This document shows, one piece after another, positions 24,635 to 36,557 of a stretch of DNA of 64,000 nucleotides. The translations under genes were made by a program, and so were the position numbers. Positions within the stretch are counted from its first letter, which is position 1; every line of letters begins with the position of its first letter. The notes beneath the pieces were generated by a model. That model searched no databases. It saw nothing but the letters and a program-made list of their open reading frames with translations, and was not told where the DNA came from. Source of the DNA: Heliopora coerulea (Eukaryota; Cnidaria; Anthozoa; Scleralcyonacea; Helioporidae); NCBI GenBank assembly GCA_030142905.1, contig JASJOG010000166.1:682001-746000 (forward strand), written 5' to 3'.

Positions 24635-26459
24635 CAGAATCGTTTTCTGAGTACAAGGCTTGACGATCATTCATCTCTCTATTCAAAAGTCTATTATCCA
24701 CATTCATTACCCACATATTAATCGTTTGAAGGAGAGATGTTTGTGTTGAATGATTCTTTCTGAAACCCACTTGTTCGCATGTTAGTATCTCCTTGGATTC
24801 TAGGTAATTAAGAAGCTTTTTGGGAATTAGTTTTTCAAATATTTTTGAGATTGCAGAAAGTATAGAAATTGGCCTATAGCTAGTGCTTTCAGTCCTATCA
24901 CCTGACTTGAACATTGGGGAGATGACTGCAGTCTTCAAATCTTGAGAAAAAATACCTGTCAATATGGATTGGTTAAAAATATAAGCCAGAAATGGAGCTA
25001 TAACATCCACTGAGTCTGTCAACAATTTTGGTGAGATTCTATCGTGACCTGTGGCCTTAGATGTTTTAATTGTAGAAAGCAGGTTGAATACCTCTGTTAC
25101 TGAAACAGTTTTAATTTCAAATGAGGAGTTTGTTGGTATTACATAAGATTCTGGTGTTTTATTAATTTTTGGTAAGTCGTTTGCCAATTGAGGGCCAATA
25201 TTGTTGAAAAACGTGTTGAAAGTATCAGCAATTAATTTTGGCTCAGTAACAGTCTGTTCTCCTTCAGCTCGAAGTTCGGTAATACTTGTTGTTTTAGATC
25301 TTTTGTTCATCAATGTATTAATTGTGTTCCACATATCTTTTCGATTTCGATTATTGTTATTCAATGTACTCATATAATAATTAATCTTAGTATTTTTTAC
25401 TAGTTTATTCACATAATTTCCTTCTCTTTTATAAACGTCATGTGCATTCTTTGATCCAGTTTTTACCGCCTTTTTCTTAAGGTAATCTCTATGTTGCATA
25501 TATTTCTTTACAGTATCAGTAATCCAAGGAGCACATTCACTTTTTACCTTTCGAGTAATTGGTGGCGCTACTAACATAAAATTTTCTTTCCACTCTTCCC
25601 AGAGTATATTTGGACTATAAGAATTACTGGTTTGTGTTTGGAAAATTTCGTTCAAATCTGATCTAAAAGCATTTATATCAAAATATTTATATTGTCTTGT
25701 ATTTATAGTTTTTGGCTTATTTCGAGGGATTGATACTTTTCTACAGACGTAGATCATACTATGATCACTTATTCCTATATGTTCCACTCCTGAGTCTATA
25801 ATAATTTCTGGCCTGTTACTGAATGCCAAGTCTATTAGAGTACTTGACGTTTCAGTTATTTTTGTTGATTCTTTAACTAATTGTTCATATTGATATGTTT
25901 CTGTAAGATCTACGAGTTTCTTAATATGTGATGTTAACTTATCTTCCCCACATGACCAGTCACTGTTAAAATCTCCAATTGCAATTACTTCTTTATTTTC
26001 AGAATCCATTTTTGCAATACATTCTTAAAAATCACTAAACAAGTTAAGAGTAGAACCAAGTGGTCTATACCACTTTTGGTTTGAAGACTTCAACTGTTAT
26101 TAATTCCAATTTTTCATGTTCTAAATCTGGCCTTGATTTATAAGTAATGGAGTTTCTGACATAAATGGCAACACCACCACCATTAAGATTTCTGTCTTTA
26201 CGAACAATGTCGTACCCATTTAAACTTACTTCATGATCTTGAATTGTTTCATCTAGCATAGTTTCATTCAAACAAATTATGTCAAATTGACAATTGTGAT
26301 GATATACTTTTAGCTGATCTATATCTTTAATTAGACTTTTAATATTGAGGAAGGAGATTGAGACGCTATTCACATACTGTCATGGCTATTCACATTCGAA
26401 TCTTGAGCCGGGCATTAATATTCATCCTACGACTACGATTCCGCCTGGTAAATCCTTGG

Positions 26460-27330
26460 TCAATGTCCTTTATCTTTTTTCTCTTTATGTGTTACACGAC
26501 TTCGTGCTTGGTTATTTACGTCTTTTCTAGTAGTATTTATGTATTTAGGTGTTCCCAATCTGGTAAATCCAACATTATCATTTATCATGTTTTGCCAATT
26601 CTCAAAAGCAATATAATTGCAGCTAAGTTTTTTCTCAGTGTTCAAATGCGATAAGATGTTTGTCGCAAAATTTGCAGTTCCTAGCCGATTAAGATGTACT
26701 CCTTATGTATTAATATGTTTAGCACCAATATTTTTATGTTTAATATAATCCCAATGATTATGATTACAATATCTAAGACGTTTTTGAAATACCTCTTTCA
26801 CTTGCTCGTTGTATTGTGTGTTGAATCAGTTCGCATTATTAATGCCGACACCACTATGTTTGTTTTTGGACTCTCCTTCTTAACGATATTGCATACCCGT
26901 AATATTCCTCCAGTCACCTCAGTTGCAGTTTTATTTTTGAGGTCATTTGTCCCCACATGTAGAATGATTTCATCAGGGTTTCTTTGAACGCATGGTTTGG
27001 TGTAGTGCTGCATTGCGTCTGTGGTGGCTGCTCAATATGTTTCAGCACATATTTATTTCTTCTTGTCTTTGAGTGAACGCCTGAGTCTATGGCAGTCTAA
27101 GTGTTTGAGCATTGAATCACCAACTGTGTAAGTGGTTTTAAACGTTTCCATGTTTGTGTTAGCTTTATCTTTCCTCTGTTTACCCTGCTCCTTATGTGTA
27201 TGAGTTGTCCTTCCCTGTTTCGGTATCTTCTGCTGTAAAGTCTTTTGCTCTTTCATAATCTCGTATTGATTGCCTATACTCTCTTCATTTTCCACTTTCT
27301 CACTCAAAATTTCGTATCTGTTGTTTAATT
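26460..27330 (-). pseudogene. LINE ORF1 with SGNH esterase motifs, frameshifted
   Basis: Three overlapping frames share the protein. The first (to about 27,053) has a charged coiled-coil region and the block I motif TYTVGDSMLKHL. The second (27,013-26,798) has block III HVGTNDLKNK. The third (to 26,460) is a basic tail. At least two frameshifts separate them. It lies directly upstream of the ORF2 endonuclease and is the diverged counterpart of the ORF1 at 2,496. Confidence 0.75.
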
Positions 27331-27335
27331 CGATT

Positions 27336-28497
27336 ACTAAAACGAAAAGTGATAGTACTGAGCCTGCACTTAGTTGCACTTATGGAATATTTTCCAACCC
27401 TCGCCAATGGTTCTAAAATGATGTGTTTCGATCAGAGATGACAAAAAAATCAAAACTTCATTGATCGGAGCCGTGCTTGAGAAGACATGGCAGTGTTTAG
27501 AAACTGGTCTCTTAGGCGTTGTAAGCCTAAAAGACATTAAATGGGTTAGAATTGGGTGAAAACAAAATAGCTTTCCTAAACTTTCCCAATGCTTCTAAAA
27601 TGTTCTTTTCAACTCAAATACCATAAAACAAATTGAATTTCGTAGATTCGACAAGTTGCAGTGAAAATATTTCAAACTCGGAAAAAAAACGCTTTATCTC
27701 GTCGAGATAAGACGAAAAGTAGCACGAAGAGTGATAGTTCTGAGGCTGCACTTAGTTGCACTTATGTAATGTTTGCCAAATCTCGCCAATGCTTCTGAAA
27801 GAATGTTTTTAGGTCCAAGATTACAATAAAATAAAAAGTTCATTGATCGGAGCAATGGTTCAGAAGATATGGCAATGTTTAGAATTGGCCTCATACCCGT
27901 TATAAGCCTAAAAGACAGAAGTTGGGTTAGAATTTGGAGAAAACCAAATAGGTTTGCCAAACTTTCCCAATGCTTATATAATGTTCTTTTCCACTCAAAC
28001 ATCACAAAACAAATCAAATTTCATACACTCGACAAGTTTCAGCGAAAATTTTTCAAACTCGGACAAAACGCTTTATGTCATCGAGACAAGACGGTTAGTA
28101 AAACGAACAGTGCTAGCACTGAGGCTGCACTTAATTGCACTGATGGGATGTTTGCCAAACCTCGCCAATGTAACTAAAATTGTGTTTGGGTCAGAGATTA
28201 CAATAAAATAAAAAGTTCATTGATCAGAGCAGTGTTTCAGGAGATATGGCAGTGTTTAGAAATTATCCTCTTAGACTTATAAGCCTAGTAGACATAAGTT
28301 GAGCTAGAATTTGGAGAAAACCAAATAGCTTTGCCAAACTTTCTCAATTCTTCTAAAATGTTCTTTTCCACTCAAACATTATAAAACAAATCAAATCTCA
28401 TAGATTCGACAAGTTGCAGTGAAAATTTTTCAAACTCGGAAAAATGCTTTACCTCGTCGAGATAAGACGATTAGTAGAACGAAAAGTGATAGTTTGA
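27336..28497 (+). repeat. Satellite subfamily 2 (continued)
   Basis: About three monomers of 376-377 bp lie between two LINE insertions. The spacing of gaggctgcactta (27,743; 28,120) gives the period. No coding content. Confidence 0.88.
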
Positions 28498-28669
28498 AGT
28501 TTTGAAGTTTAGTTTAATTCACCAAGTCGTTACGTTAGCAAAAAAAAGGATAATAAATACAAATATAATGGCGAGGACACCTCCGAAAACCATAGGGCTT
28601 TTTCGAGGGAGGTCACCTCATTACAATTACATTACATTATATGACATTTCAATACAATAAAGGAAGAAA

Positions 28670-29637
28670 CTAATCTATATGTTTAATTAGTAGATTGAGC
28701 ATTCCCTTCCTAAAACAACGTAGAGTATCTGAATTGGCAATATTATTTGGTATAGAGTTCCAAATTTTTGGTCCTTGAAATACGATAGTAAATTGTTTTA
28801 CGGTGGTTCTACAAGGATGTGTTTGATAATTGACTACAGCTTTTGTGTTGTATGTATGTATGTATGTATGTATTTCATTGCTTTTTATAAACAGTGTAGA
28901 AAATGGTGACGGTAGTAAGTGGTTATGATAAAGAAACATGAATTTAGCCAGGTAAGAAGAGTTAATTTTGAAGATGTCAAGCAATTTTAACTGGGAAACA
29001 AGTGGTGTAGTATGAGAACGATAATTAGTTTATTATTGCTCGCACAGCACGCTTTTGTAGCAGAAATATCCTATTTAATCTGGTTACGTGGGTGGATCCC
29101 CAGATTATATTACAATAACTTAGATAAGGATAAATTAAAGTTTAGTACAGTAATAACTTTGTTGTGGTAGATAAATTAAAGCGGGATCTGTAAATTATTC
29201 CTACTGACTTAGAAATCTTTTTACAAATTAAATTTATATGCGGTTTCCAGGATATGTTTTCGTGAAGAAATACTCCTAGAAATTTACCAACTTGTTATTG
29301 TTTAAGTAAATTACCATCAAATGAAAGTGACAAATTGCCACCCATTCTTTTTTGTTTAGATTTAAAAACGTGATTGGTTTTCTTTATGTTAACAGATAAC
29401 TTGTTGCCTTTCATCCAGGTATTAAATTTAGGACATTCCTCATTCAGGACAGCATCCAATCGCTGAATATTCGAGTGAGAGTAAAAAATACTGGCGTCAT
29501 CAGCAAACAATATGGTTTCAGTTAGGTTCGAAGCATTTGGAAGATCATTAATATACAAATGAAAGAATAGCGGTCCTAAAATAGAGCCTTGTGGCACTCC
29601 ACACTTTATGGTTTGTACGAATTGTTTGCGATTACAG
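28670..29637 (-). pseudogene. LINE reverse transcriptase C-terminal half, broken
   Basis: The upstream frame (29,637-29,295) reads CGVPQGSILGPLFF, LFADDASIFYS with both catalytic aspartates, and NKLSVNIKKTNHV. A later frame (28,984-28,670) has the common LINE C-terminal pattern (GPKIWNSIPNNI). Between them the frame is lost. The sequence differs enough from the other LINEs here to be a separate family. Confidence 0.8.
28850..28874 (+). repeat. (TATG)n microsatellite in LINE
   Basis: Six tandem TATG units inside the LINE C-terminal region. They are read in-frame as a run of threonine-histidine/tyrosine residues on the minus strand and are probably a replication-slippage expansion. Confidence 0.85.
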
Positions 29638-30476
29638 TACTGAGGCTGCACTTAGTTGCACTTATGGAATGTTTGCCAAACTTCGCCATTGGTTCTAAAA
29701 TGATGTCTTTAGGTCAGAGAATACAATAAAATCAAAAGTTTATTAATCGGAGCCGTGCTTGAGAAGATATGGCAGTGTTCAGAAATTGGGTTAGTTGGTA
29801 AGTTGGGTTAGAATTGGGTTAAAACCAAATAGTTTGCCAAACTTTCCCAATGCTTCTAAAATGTTCTTTTCCACTCAATCATCATAAAGCAAATGGAATT
29901 TCATAGATTCGACAAGTTGCAGTGAACATTTTTCAAACTCGAAAAGAACGCTTTATCTCGTCAAGATAAGACGATTAGTAAAACCAACAGTGATAGTATT
30001 GAGGCTGCATTTAGCTGCACTTATGGAATGTTTGCCAAACCTCGTCAATGGTTCTAATATAATTTGTTTGAGTCAGAGATGAAAATAAAATCAAAAGTTC
30101 ATAGCTCGACAAAATCGATGTTCTAAAATATTCTTTCAACTCAAACTTTATAAAGCAATTCGAATTTCATAGATTCGACAAGTTGCAGGGGAAATTTTTT
30201 AAACAAGGAAAAAACGCTTTATCTTGTTGAGATGAGACCATTAGTAATACAAAAAGTGACAATACTGCGATGGCATTTAGTTGCACTTATGGAATGTTTG
30301 CAAAACCTCACCAATGGTTCTAAAATGGTGTCGTTAGGTTGGAGATGACAATAAAATTAAAATTTCATTTATCGGATCGGTGGTTAAGAAGATGTGGTAA
30401 TGCTTAGAAATTGGCCTCATAGGCGTTATAAGCCTAAAAGACGTAAGTTGGGTTAGAATTGGGTGAAAACCAAATA
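29638..30476 (+). repeat. Satellite subfamily 2 (continued)
   Basis: Two to three monomers, one internally shortened near 29,790-29,830 and one near 30,105, end where a hAT-like element splits the ccaaatagcttt block. Confidence 0.86.
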
Positions 30477-32041
30477 CAGGGCCGCGGAGGGGGAGGAGCT
30501 AGGGGGGCTTTAGCCCCCTTCCTTTTTATCCTAAGAAAAGTAATTTAATCTTCAGAAAACGGAATTCGCCACCAAAAAAAACCCTAAATGTCAATAGATT
30601 GTATGTGTAAACTGCTAATCTTAAAATGTAGTCCAAAGCATCGCAAAAATTTAAACAATCCCAAACCAAGGGTGGTCAAAACCATTGTGCCCCTTCAACC
30701 TTTTTGAAACCCCACAAAGTGCCTTTTTCAAGCATGAAAAGTGCCCCTATTAAAAAGAAATGCCTTTTTATAACAAAGTGTAACGCATCAGTTTATGCCT
30801 TCTTATTTGGGTCTACAGATTAAAAGATACATACGAATATGAAAAAACAAAACACATTGAACAACATCGGTTCCGGTCTGTTAGTCTAGCCAAGAAACTA
30901 GAGCTTTTTCTGTTGCATCATGTGTCCAAGAATCCCGAAGTAGCATCACAAATTAATCAAACGATAGAATCGATAAAGCCAGTGACATTGCACAAAGACA
31001 TCTAAGTTGACGATTTTCAGATTTACTAAATACAAATCTTGGTTTGTGCTGAGAACCATACATATTACGTTTGCATTTATTTATTTTGTATTATATACTA
31101 CATTTATACTTGTTACATTCCACGATTTGTTTATCGAACCGAATATTATTATGGTTGTGATAATAATTGTTTGTTAATTAAAACATCTCTTAAAATGCAG
31201 GAAGTATTGTTTTAGTGCTTTAGCGATTTCATTTACGTGACCGTATGCCTCTTGACTCCCCAGAAACACAGATTAAATAGTCTACCAGAGGTCCAACTCG
31301 CTGTCGGCAGCTTTGATGTTTGTGTCCTCGCACATGTTGCCTCGTGCATCTCATTAATTCAAACGTCGCTATGTTTCTGGCAAGCGTCTAGCCCACTGAC
31401 CTCTAAGTCAGTGGTCTAGCGCTCGCCGAGTGTAGGTATGTGTTCTATATCTTTCGTGCTCGTCGGAACTGAATTTTCGCACAATTGAAGTGGTTTTAAC
31501 GTCTTCGTCAACATTAAATGTGATTGCAAAGCCAGAAGAGGCAAGCAAAAAAATTGCTGATAAGTACATGTATACCAGTTGATCTTTTAACAGTTTTTGA
31601 CTTGTTTAAAATCGTGGTAAGATTAACAAGAATTCAGGGCATGTTTGAATCCATCGAGCGTTGTCAACACGTTCGTACAGTATTTGTAAATTGTGGAGTA
31701 AATTTTATTTTGTAAGCTCACTAAACAAATACCCCTCGATAGGTTTGAATACCTAATTTAATGTACCAGTTTAGTATTACAATCAAACTTCACTTTGTTT
31801 ACATATAAATGGCAAAAATTCGTATGAGGTCAAAACTGCATGGGGGAACTTGCTAGGAACATGGCGCCCAGCGCATGCGCATAAAAAATTTGGGACAAAT
31901 TTTCACCCGAGTTGGACCTCTGGTTGATTATTTACTCTGTGCAAAAAATTTTCGCGCGAATTGAAAGACATCCGTTCATTCCCTTTAGCCCCCTTCTCCC
32001 CCCCCCCCCTTCCCACTTAAAAAACCACTCCGCAGCCCCTG
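30477..32041. mobile_element. hAT-like non-autonomous DNA element
   Basis: The element starts CAGGGCCGCGGAGGGG and ends CACTCCGCAGCCCCTG; the ends are imperfect inverted repeats of about 14 bp beginning CAGGG. It is flanked by AAATA on both sides (30,472-30,476 and 32,042-32,046), duplicated from the satellite phrase ccaaatagc. CAGGG ends suggest the hAT superfamily, although a 5-bp duplication is shorter than the usual 8. It holds C-rich ends and an 8-bp hairpin near 31,395 (ccactgac/gtcagtgg). I recognise no transposase in its 1.5 kb. Confidence 0.65.
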
Positions 32042-32968
32042 AAATAGCTTTTCCAAACTTTTCCAATGCTTCTAAAAAGTTATTTTCCACTCAAACATCT
32101 TAAAACAACTCGAATTTTATAGATTCGACAGGTTGCAGTGAAAATTTTTCAAACTCGGTAAAAACGCTTAATCTCTTCGAGACAGGACTATTAGTAAAAC
32201 GAACAGTTATAGTACTGAGGTTACACTTAGTTGCACTTACGGAATGTTTTACCAATCCTCGCCAATAGTTCTAAAATGATGACTTTGGGTCAGAGATGTG
32301 AATAAAATCAAAAGTTCATTGATCGGAGCAGTAGTTGAGAAGATATAGCAATGTTTAGAAATTGGCTTCTTAGGCGTTATTAGCCTAAAATATATAAGTT
32401 GGGTAAGAAGTGGGTGAAAACGAAATAGTTTTGCGAAACTTTCCCAATGCTCCAAAAATGCTCTTTTCCACTCAAACGTCATAAAAAAAAATTTCATAGA
32501 TTAGAAGAGTTGCAGTGAAAGTTTTTCAAACTCGACAAAAACGCTTTATTTCGTCGAGATAGGACGATTAGTAAACCGAACAGTGATACTACTGAGGCTG
32601 CGCTTAGTTCGACTTATGGAATGTTTACCAAACCTTGCCAATGGTTCTACAATGATATCTTTTGGTCAGGGAAGACAATAAAATCTAAAGTTCATTGATC
32701 GGAGATGTGATTCAGAAGATTTGGCAATGTTTAGAAATTGGCCTCTTAGGCATTATAAGCCTAAACGACATAAGTTGGGTTAGAACTGGGTGAAAACCAA
32801 ATAACTTTGCAAACTTTCCCAATGCTTCTAAAATGTTCTTTTTCACTCAGACATCATAAAACAAATCGAATTTCATCGATTCGTCAAGTATTAGTGTAAA
32901 TTTTTCAACTCGGAAAAAACGCTTTATCTCGTCGAGGTAAGACGATATGTAGAACGAACAGTGATAGT
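32042..32968 (+). repeat. Satellite subfamily 2, last block
   Basis: Two and a half monomers, the last ending at gaacagtgatag where a LINE 3' tail begins. No satellite is seen beyond this LINE. Confidence 0.87.
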
Positions 32969-34846
32969 TTTATTTATTTATTTATTTATTGTATTTATTT
33001 AAATTTATTTTACAATGGTAACCTTTCAGCTATAAAATGCTGATTTTCAATTGGCCGTTCCTCTAAATACAGTGACATCTATTACTAAACATTTACACTT
33101 TTGAATTAATACAAAAGTATACCTAAAAATATAAAAATACTACAAGCGTTAAATTTTCCCCTTGAAAACATTCAAATATTTTGTGGTATTGGTTGATTTG
33201 AGTTAGCTTAACGAGAGATTTTTCTCTAAATTAGTATAATGATTTCTAAGTAAGTTTTTAGTGAGTTGGCGGAGTGTTGCTCATATCCGTCTAGAATTAC
33301 GGGTGGAAGGTCATTCCAGGATATAGCTTTTCGATATGAGAAACTTTTTCTTTGGTTATTGGTTTTTGGCTTTTTTAAATAAAGTTTTCTATAGTTACTC
33401 CTCAATTGATGTAAATCATTATGACAAGTAATAAACAAGTCTGATAAGAATTGAGAGTTATGCCTCGCAACGAATTAAATGTCATAATATTCTCCCATTT
33501 TTTAAGGATATTTTTTATCGGTTGCCATTGTAGCTTATTAAAAACCACTGTTGATCTTATTTCGCAGTTAGAACCCATTATCACTCGAGCGGCTTGCTTT
33601 TGTAATTTATATAGTTTTTCAACGTGTGCGAAATTGCCATCATTCCATACATTCAAACAATAGGTGAAGTGGGGCAGAACAAGTGAGTTGCACATATTTA
33701 GGAGAGCTTCGTTAGTTACAAATTGTTTTACTCTCTTTAACAGCGCAATATCTTTCGAAATTTTTTTCAATTGAGCATCGTTGTGTTCATTCCACTTCTA
33801 AAACTTTCTTATTTGGCTTCTGTTGTATTATGTGGTTGTCAAGAGTAATACTAGGATTACTGGGAAATTCGTTCAGTCTCTATCTGGATTCGATTAGCAT
33901 AAATTCCGTTTTCTCTTCATTTAACGTTAACTTATTGGCAGTTAGCCATTTATGTACGTTATCCAGATCAAAGTTAAGTTTGCTTTCAATGTCTGCGGGC
34001 GATTCTCCATGACAAGATAAATTGGTGTCGTCCGCAAACATTGATGCTAGGGTTTTATCAAGACAATTTAGTAGATCATTAATGTATAAGTAGAAGTGTA
34101 ACGGACCAAGATTTGATCCCTGAGGAACACCACATGTAATATCTTTAGGCTCCGACAATGCATTCTGATGTATACATACTGTGTTTCCTTCCATAAAGAT
34201 AGGATTGAAATAGTTTTAAAGCAGTTCCTCTGATTCCGTAGCGTTCTAGTTTGGATAAAAGAATTTTATGGTCTACAGTGTCGAAAGCTTTTTTTAAATC
34301 TAGAAATAGAATGCCATTTACTAGACCATTGTTTATATTTATAAAGCATTGTTTTGCAAATTGTAATAATGATGTTTCGGTTGAATGAAAGGGACGAAAT
34401 CCTGATTGCTGATTTGAAATAACTTTATTGTCATTAAGAAAGTTAAATGCTTCATCATAAATAAGTTTCTCAAGGATTTTTGCGACTGCAGATATCGCCG
34501 AAATAGGTCTATAATTTCCGCAGTCTGTTTTTTCTCCCGTAATATAAATAGGAATAGTTTTAGCAAGTTTCATTTCATCAGGAAAAATGCCGGTATTCAA
34601 AATAAGTTTGAAGACAACAAGTAGGGACTCATGCATAGAATCCCCTGCTGCCCGAAGTAATTTGCTGGAAATCTTATCTAGAGCTGATGCTTTATTTGCT
34701 TTCATCTTCTTTAATGTATACACCAAATCTGCATTGGTAATATTTTGGAATTTGAAGACATTAGTTCCTGGAGTCACATAGCATATGGAGTCACGGTCGA
34801 TTTGGGGAATATCATCGGCAAGGTTTGATCTTATTTTACAATCATA
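32969..34846 (-). mobile_element. 5'-truncated CR1/L2-like LINE at satellite/virus-like-element border
   Basis: The 3' tail (tttatttatttatttattt on the plus strand) abuts satellite at 32,969. The 5' end abuts a capsid-gene fragment at about 34,846. The two flanks are unrelated, so this is not a simple insertion into one sequence. It is the same family as the LINE at 51,963. Confidence 0.85.
33226..34846 (-). pseudogene. LINE reverse transcriptase, frameshifted
   Basis: The frame from about 34,840 reads YVTPGTNVFKFQNI, KANKASALDKISSK, NYRPISAISAVAKI, SGFRPFHSTETSLL and LFLDLKKAFDTVDHK. After a shift near 34,190 come CGVPQGSNLGPLHF, SMFADDTNLS and NKLTLNEEKTEFM. The thumb/C-terminal region follows in further frames to 33,226. 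Catalytic FADD is intact. Three or more frameshifts disable it; the endonuclease is missing. Confidence 0.87.
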
Positions 34847-35190
34847 TTGTCTCTCTCTGAATTGGTTTTATACAGGTCCTTGTAGACACTATATAAACTT
34901 TCCCCATTATTATCATAAACAGTTTCCCCTCCAACCTTAATATGAAGACGATTTTGGAGAAGTTTAGAAAGAACGTTCAAAAAACTGGTCTTAGTGTTAC
35001 TAACTTTGAAATCGAAAAGTAAATACAGTGACCCAGGAACCAAACAACTGTCAGGCTTCAATTTTGGAATATCAAAATATAATTCCTACCCTGGTGATGC
35101 TTTGTTACGGTTCAAAGTCACGACATGCCTTGTTCTTTCACCATTTATTGCACCCACTTGACTTCGTCTGAAGCCAGGAATCAATTCTTC
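34846..35190 (-). pseudogene. Double-jelly-roll major capsid protein N-terminal fragment (Polinton/adintovirus-like)
   Basis: About 115 codons with a TAG at 35,086-35,088. The reading RTRHVVTLNRNKASPG, then LYFDIPKLKPDSCLVPGSLY, LLFDFKVSNTK, NRLHIKVGGETVYDNNGES and YSVYKDLYKT resembles the first jelly roll of Polinton-type capsid proteins: strand-rich, a (V/I)-x-VGGE(T/V) hairpin, then a YKDLW-like helix. Such proteins build icosahedral shells. The rest is lost at the LINE junction. It lies downstream of the integrase and a small coiled-coil gene, as in related elements. Fold prediction would be needed to be sure. Confidence 0.6.
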
Positions 35191-35273
35191 CTCTGTTCTA
35201 ATAATCCCAGTAGGTTTTCGTTAGCCCACCTTTTGAATATCTGTAATCTGGAAATATCGTCTTCTTGTTAAAA

Positions 35274-35594
35274 TCAGGCTTCCTCAAGAATTTTTTGTCT
35301 TGTTGTTAATTCCCTAGCCTCATTTAAACCATAAATTCGTTCTTCCAACGCTTGTCTTAAATTAGGATCACTTGTCCTGTCTAGTTCTCGTTCGGTGTAA
35401 CCAATGGTTTCTGAGATGTAATCTATCTGTTTTTGTAACATTCCATCAGGTCCTATACGAGATGTTGGGTCGACTGATTTACTTGGAAACCAGACACCTC
35501 GTACTTCTGTAACTTCTTTTTGGGTTAAACCAGGAATTACTTTTGGGTTGATTTCTCCATATTCATCATCCCATTCTAAATCAACCATCGGCAT
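35274..35594 (-). CDS. Unknown acidic/coiled-coil protein of virus-like copy A
   Basis: An intact 106-codon frame. The N-terminus is acidic (DLEWDDEYGEINP) and the second half is helix-rich with a heptad pattern (LQKQIDYISETIGYTEREL). It sits between the integrase and the capsid fragment. Beyond its stop the same frame, after two stop codons, reads DDISRLQIFKRWANENL. That resembles the RLERFKEWVKK stretch of the membrane protein at 50,724-51,183, so two genes may be fused or run together here. A gene in the same place in copy B (49,001) also has a coiled-coil start. Confidence 0.5.
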   Translation of the reverse strand: MPMVDLEWDDEYGEINPKVIPGLTQKEVTEVRGVWFPSKSVDPTSRIGPDGMLQKQIDYISETIGYTERELDRTSDPNLRQALEERIYGLNEARELTTRQKILEEA

Positions 35595-35650
35595 TCTTTC
35601 AGTAGTTTCATCTCTATCTTTCTGTTCTTTTATGATTTTTGTATATATTA

Positions 35651-36557
35651 CTATATATTTTGTATATCACTCTCAGGAATCCAACTATTATGTTTACTAT
35701 CATATCCTGACCATTTGACAAGACCATCTTTTTGCCTTTTACTGTTTTCCTCTTTAGTATTTTTTCAACTTTATAGACATTGTCCTTTTTATCAACACCT
35801 GACAACTCCTCTTCGTAGAATTTCCCAATAATTGGTTCGCCTTCAAATCCTCTATTTCATAAACAGTTGGGTCACCACGTATAACCTTGACCACTTTGAA
35901 CAGTTCTTCAGTGAAATTGGCTTCATAACCTTTAGTAAAAGTGCTTTTATACTTGGATATTCGGACAGTGTCTCCTACCTTAAATTTAGGTAATGGTGAC
36001 TCAGCATAGAGATGACCATATAGAGTGGTCCAAACCTCGTCTTCATTTTTTTTGTCAACATCCTTTGGTTTCATTAATATGGTGCTGTGCTTAGTATTGT
36101 TGTAATTATACACCAATTGGTCCAACACATCAATCCATTTATAAGTTCCTTTACTACAGAAGTACTTCCATATAGCAGTTTTAAGAGTTCTGTTAAATCT
36201 TTCTACAACAGCGGCCTTTTTATCAGAGTTTGTGGAGAAATACTTAATGTCATGTTTTTCTAACAACGATTTTACACCTACATTGTAAAACTCCTTTCCA
36301 TCATCAAATTAAGCTAATATAGGGTAATCACCAAATCTCTCTTTAAATTGCCTTAATAGTTTTGTGACTGCTTTTAAAAAATTATTAGTGTCTTTTCTGT
36401 AAACAAGAATAGCAAAGGCATACCTACTAAGAATTTAAATAGATGTTAATTGCGAGTAATAACCTTTATTTTTGTTTTTATATGAACCCATATCAACTAG
36501 ATCCATTTGTATCTGCTCACCAAGATAGTTAACTTTAGTTTGTCTGAATTTATGTTT
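35651..36557 (-). pseudogene. Retroviral-type (rve) integrase with C-terminal chromodomain, copy A1
   Basis: The DDE integrase core shows QMDLVDMGSYK (first D), FDDGKEFYNVG (second D) and AAVVERFNRTLKTA (E). It is followed by an SH3-like stretch (VGDTVRISKYKSTFTKG) and, in a shifted frame, a chromodomain with WSGYDSKHNSWIPESDI. Polinton and Ty3-like integrases share this rve-plus-chromo layout, which joins linear element DNA to the chromosome. The piece lacks its N-terminus, has stops before ILSR and before FDDG, and frameshifts near 35,830 and 35,715. Confidence 0.87.

Larger units (their letters stand above)
24316..24680. mobile_element. Head-to-head pair of tRNA-derived SINEs forming a large hairpin
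   Basis: About 365 bp lie between direct repeats ATTCAAGAGTCT (24,304-24,315) and ATTCAAAAGTCT (24,681-24,692), an 11/12 match expected of a target-site duplication. The insert is itself an inverted repeat: 24,349-24,506 matches 24,523-24,680 in reverse complement at about 90 percent, around a 16-bp centre. Each arm carries pol III A and B boxes. It splits the LINE's reverse-transcriptase frame. Confidence 0.88.
23215..26373 (-). pseudogene. LINE ORF2: endonuclease and reverse transcriptase, split by SINE pair
   Basis: Endonuclease motifs are LNETMLDE, GGGVAIYV, AIGDFNSDW and ISDHSMIYV. Reverse-transcriptase motifs are YRPISILSA, GFRKNHSTQTSLL, VIFLDLKKAFDCVDH, GILQGSNLGSLLF and, in place of FADD, FANDT near 24,020. 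The D-to-N change removes a catalytic aspartate. Reading breaks occur near 26,040 and 23,830 and in the C-terminus, and the frame is split at 24,316-24,680. Flanking reading on both sides of the split rejoins at the duplicated target sequence. Confidence 0.87.
22846..27335 (-). mobile_element. Second CR1/L2-like LINE, minus strand, decayed
   Basis: The 3' end lies at the (ATTT)n-type run at 22,846-22,863 and the 5' end near 27,335, where satellite resumes (cgattactaaaacgaaaagtg). ORF1 carries SGNH esterase motifs and ORF2 carries endonuclease and reverse transcriptase. The element is broken by several frameshifts and by an inserted head-to-head SINE pair. It is older than the LINE at 2,503. 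Confidence 0.85.
28498..29637 (-). mobile_element. 5'-truncated LINE, minus strand
   Basis: The body begins (3' end) at about 28,498 after gatag and ends near 29,637, where the same satellite monomer resumes (agtactgaggctgc). Only the second half of the reverse transcriptase and the C-terminal region remain. Confidence 0.8.

Noticed and set aside
31237..31419. 60-codon frame inside the hAT-like element
   Set aside because: No domain; surrounding sequence is non-coding and no homologous frame is seen elsewhere in the window.
1..33000. CRISPR array
   Set aside because: The tandem repeats are about 380 bp without short regular spacers, in a eukaryotic context.
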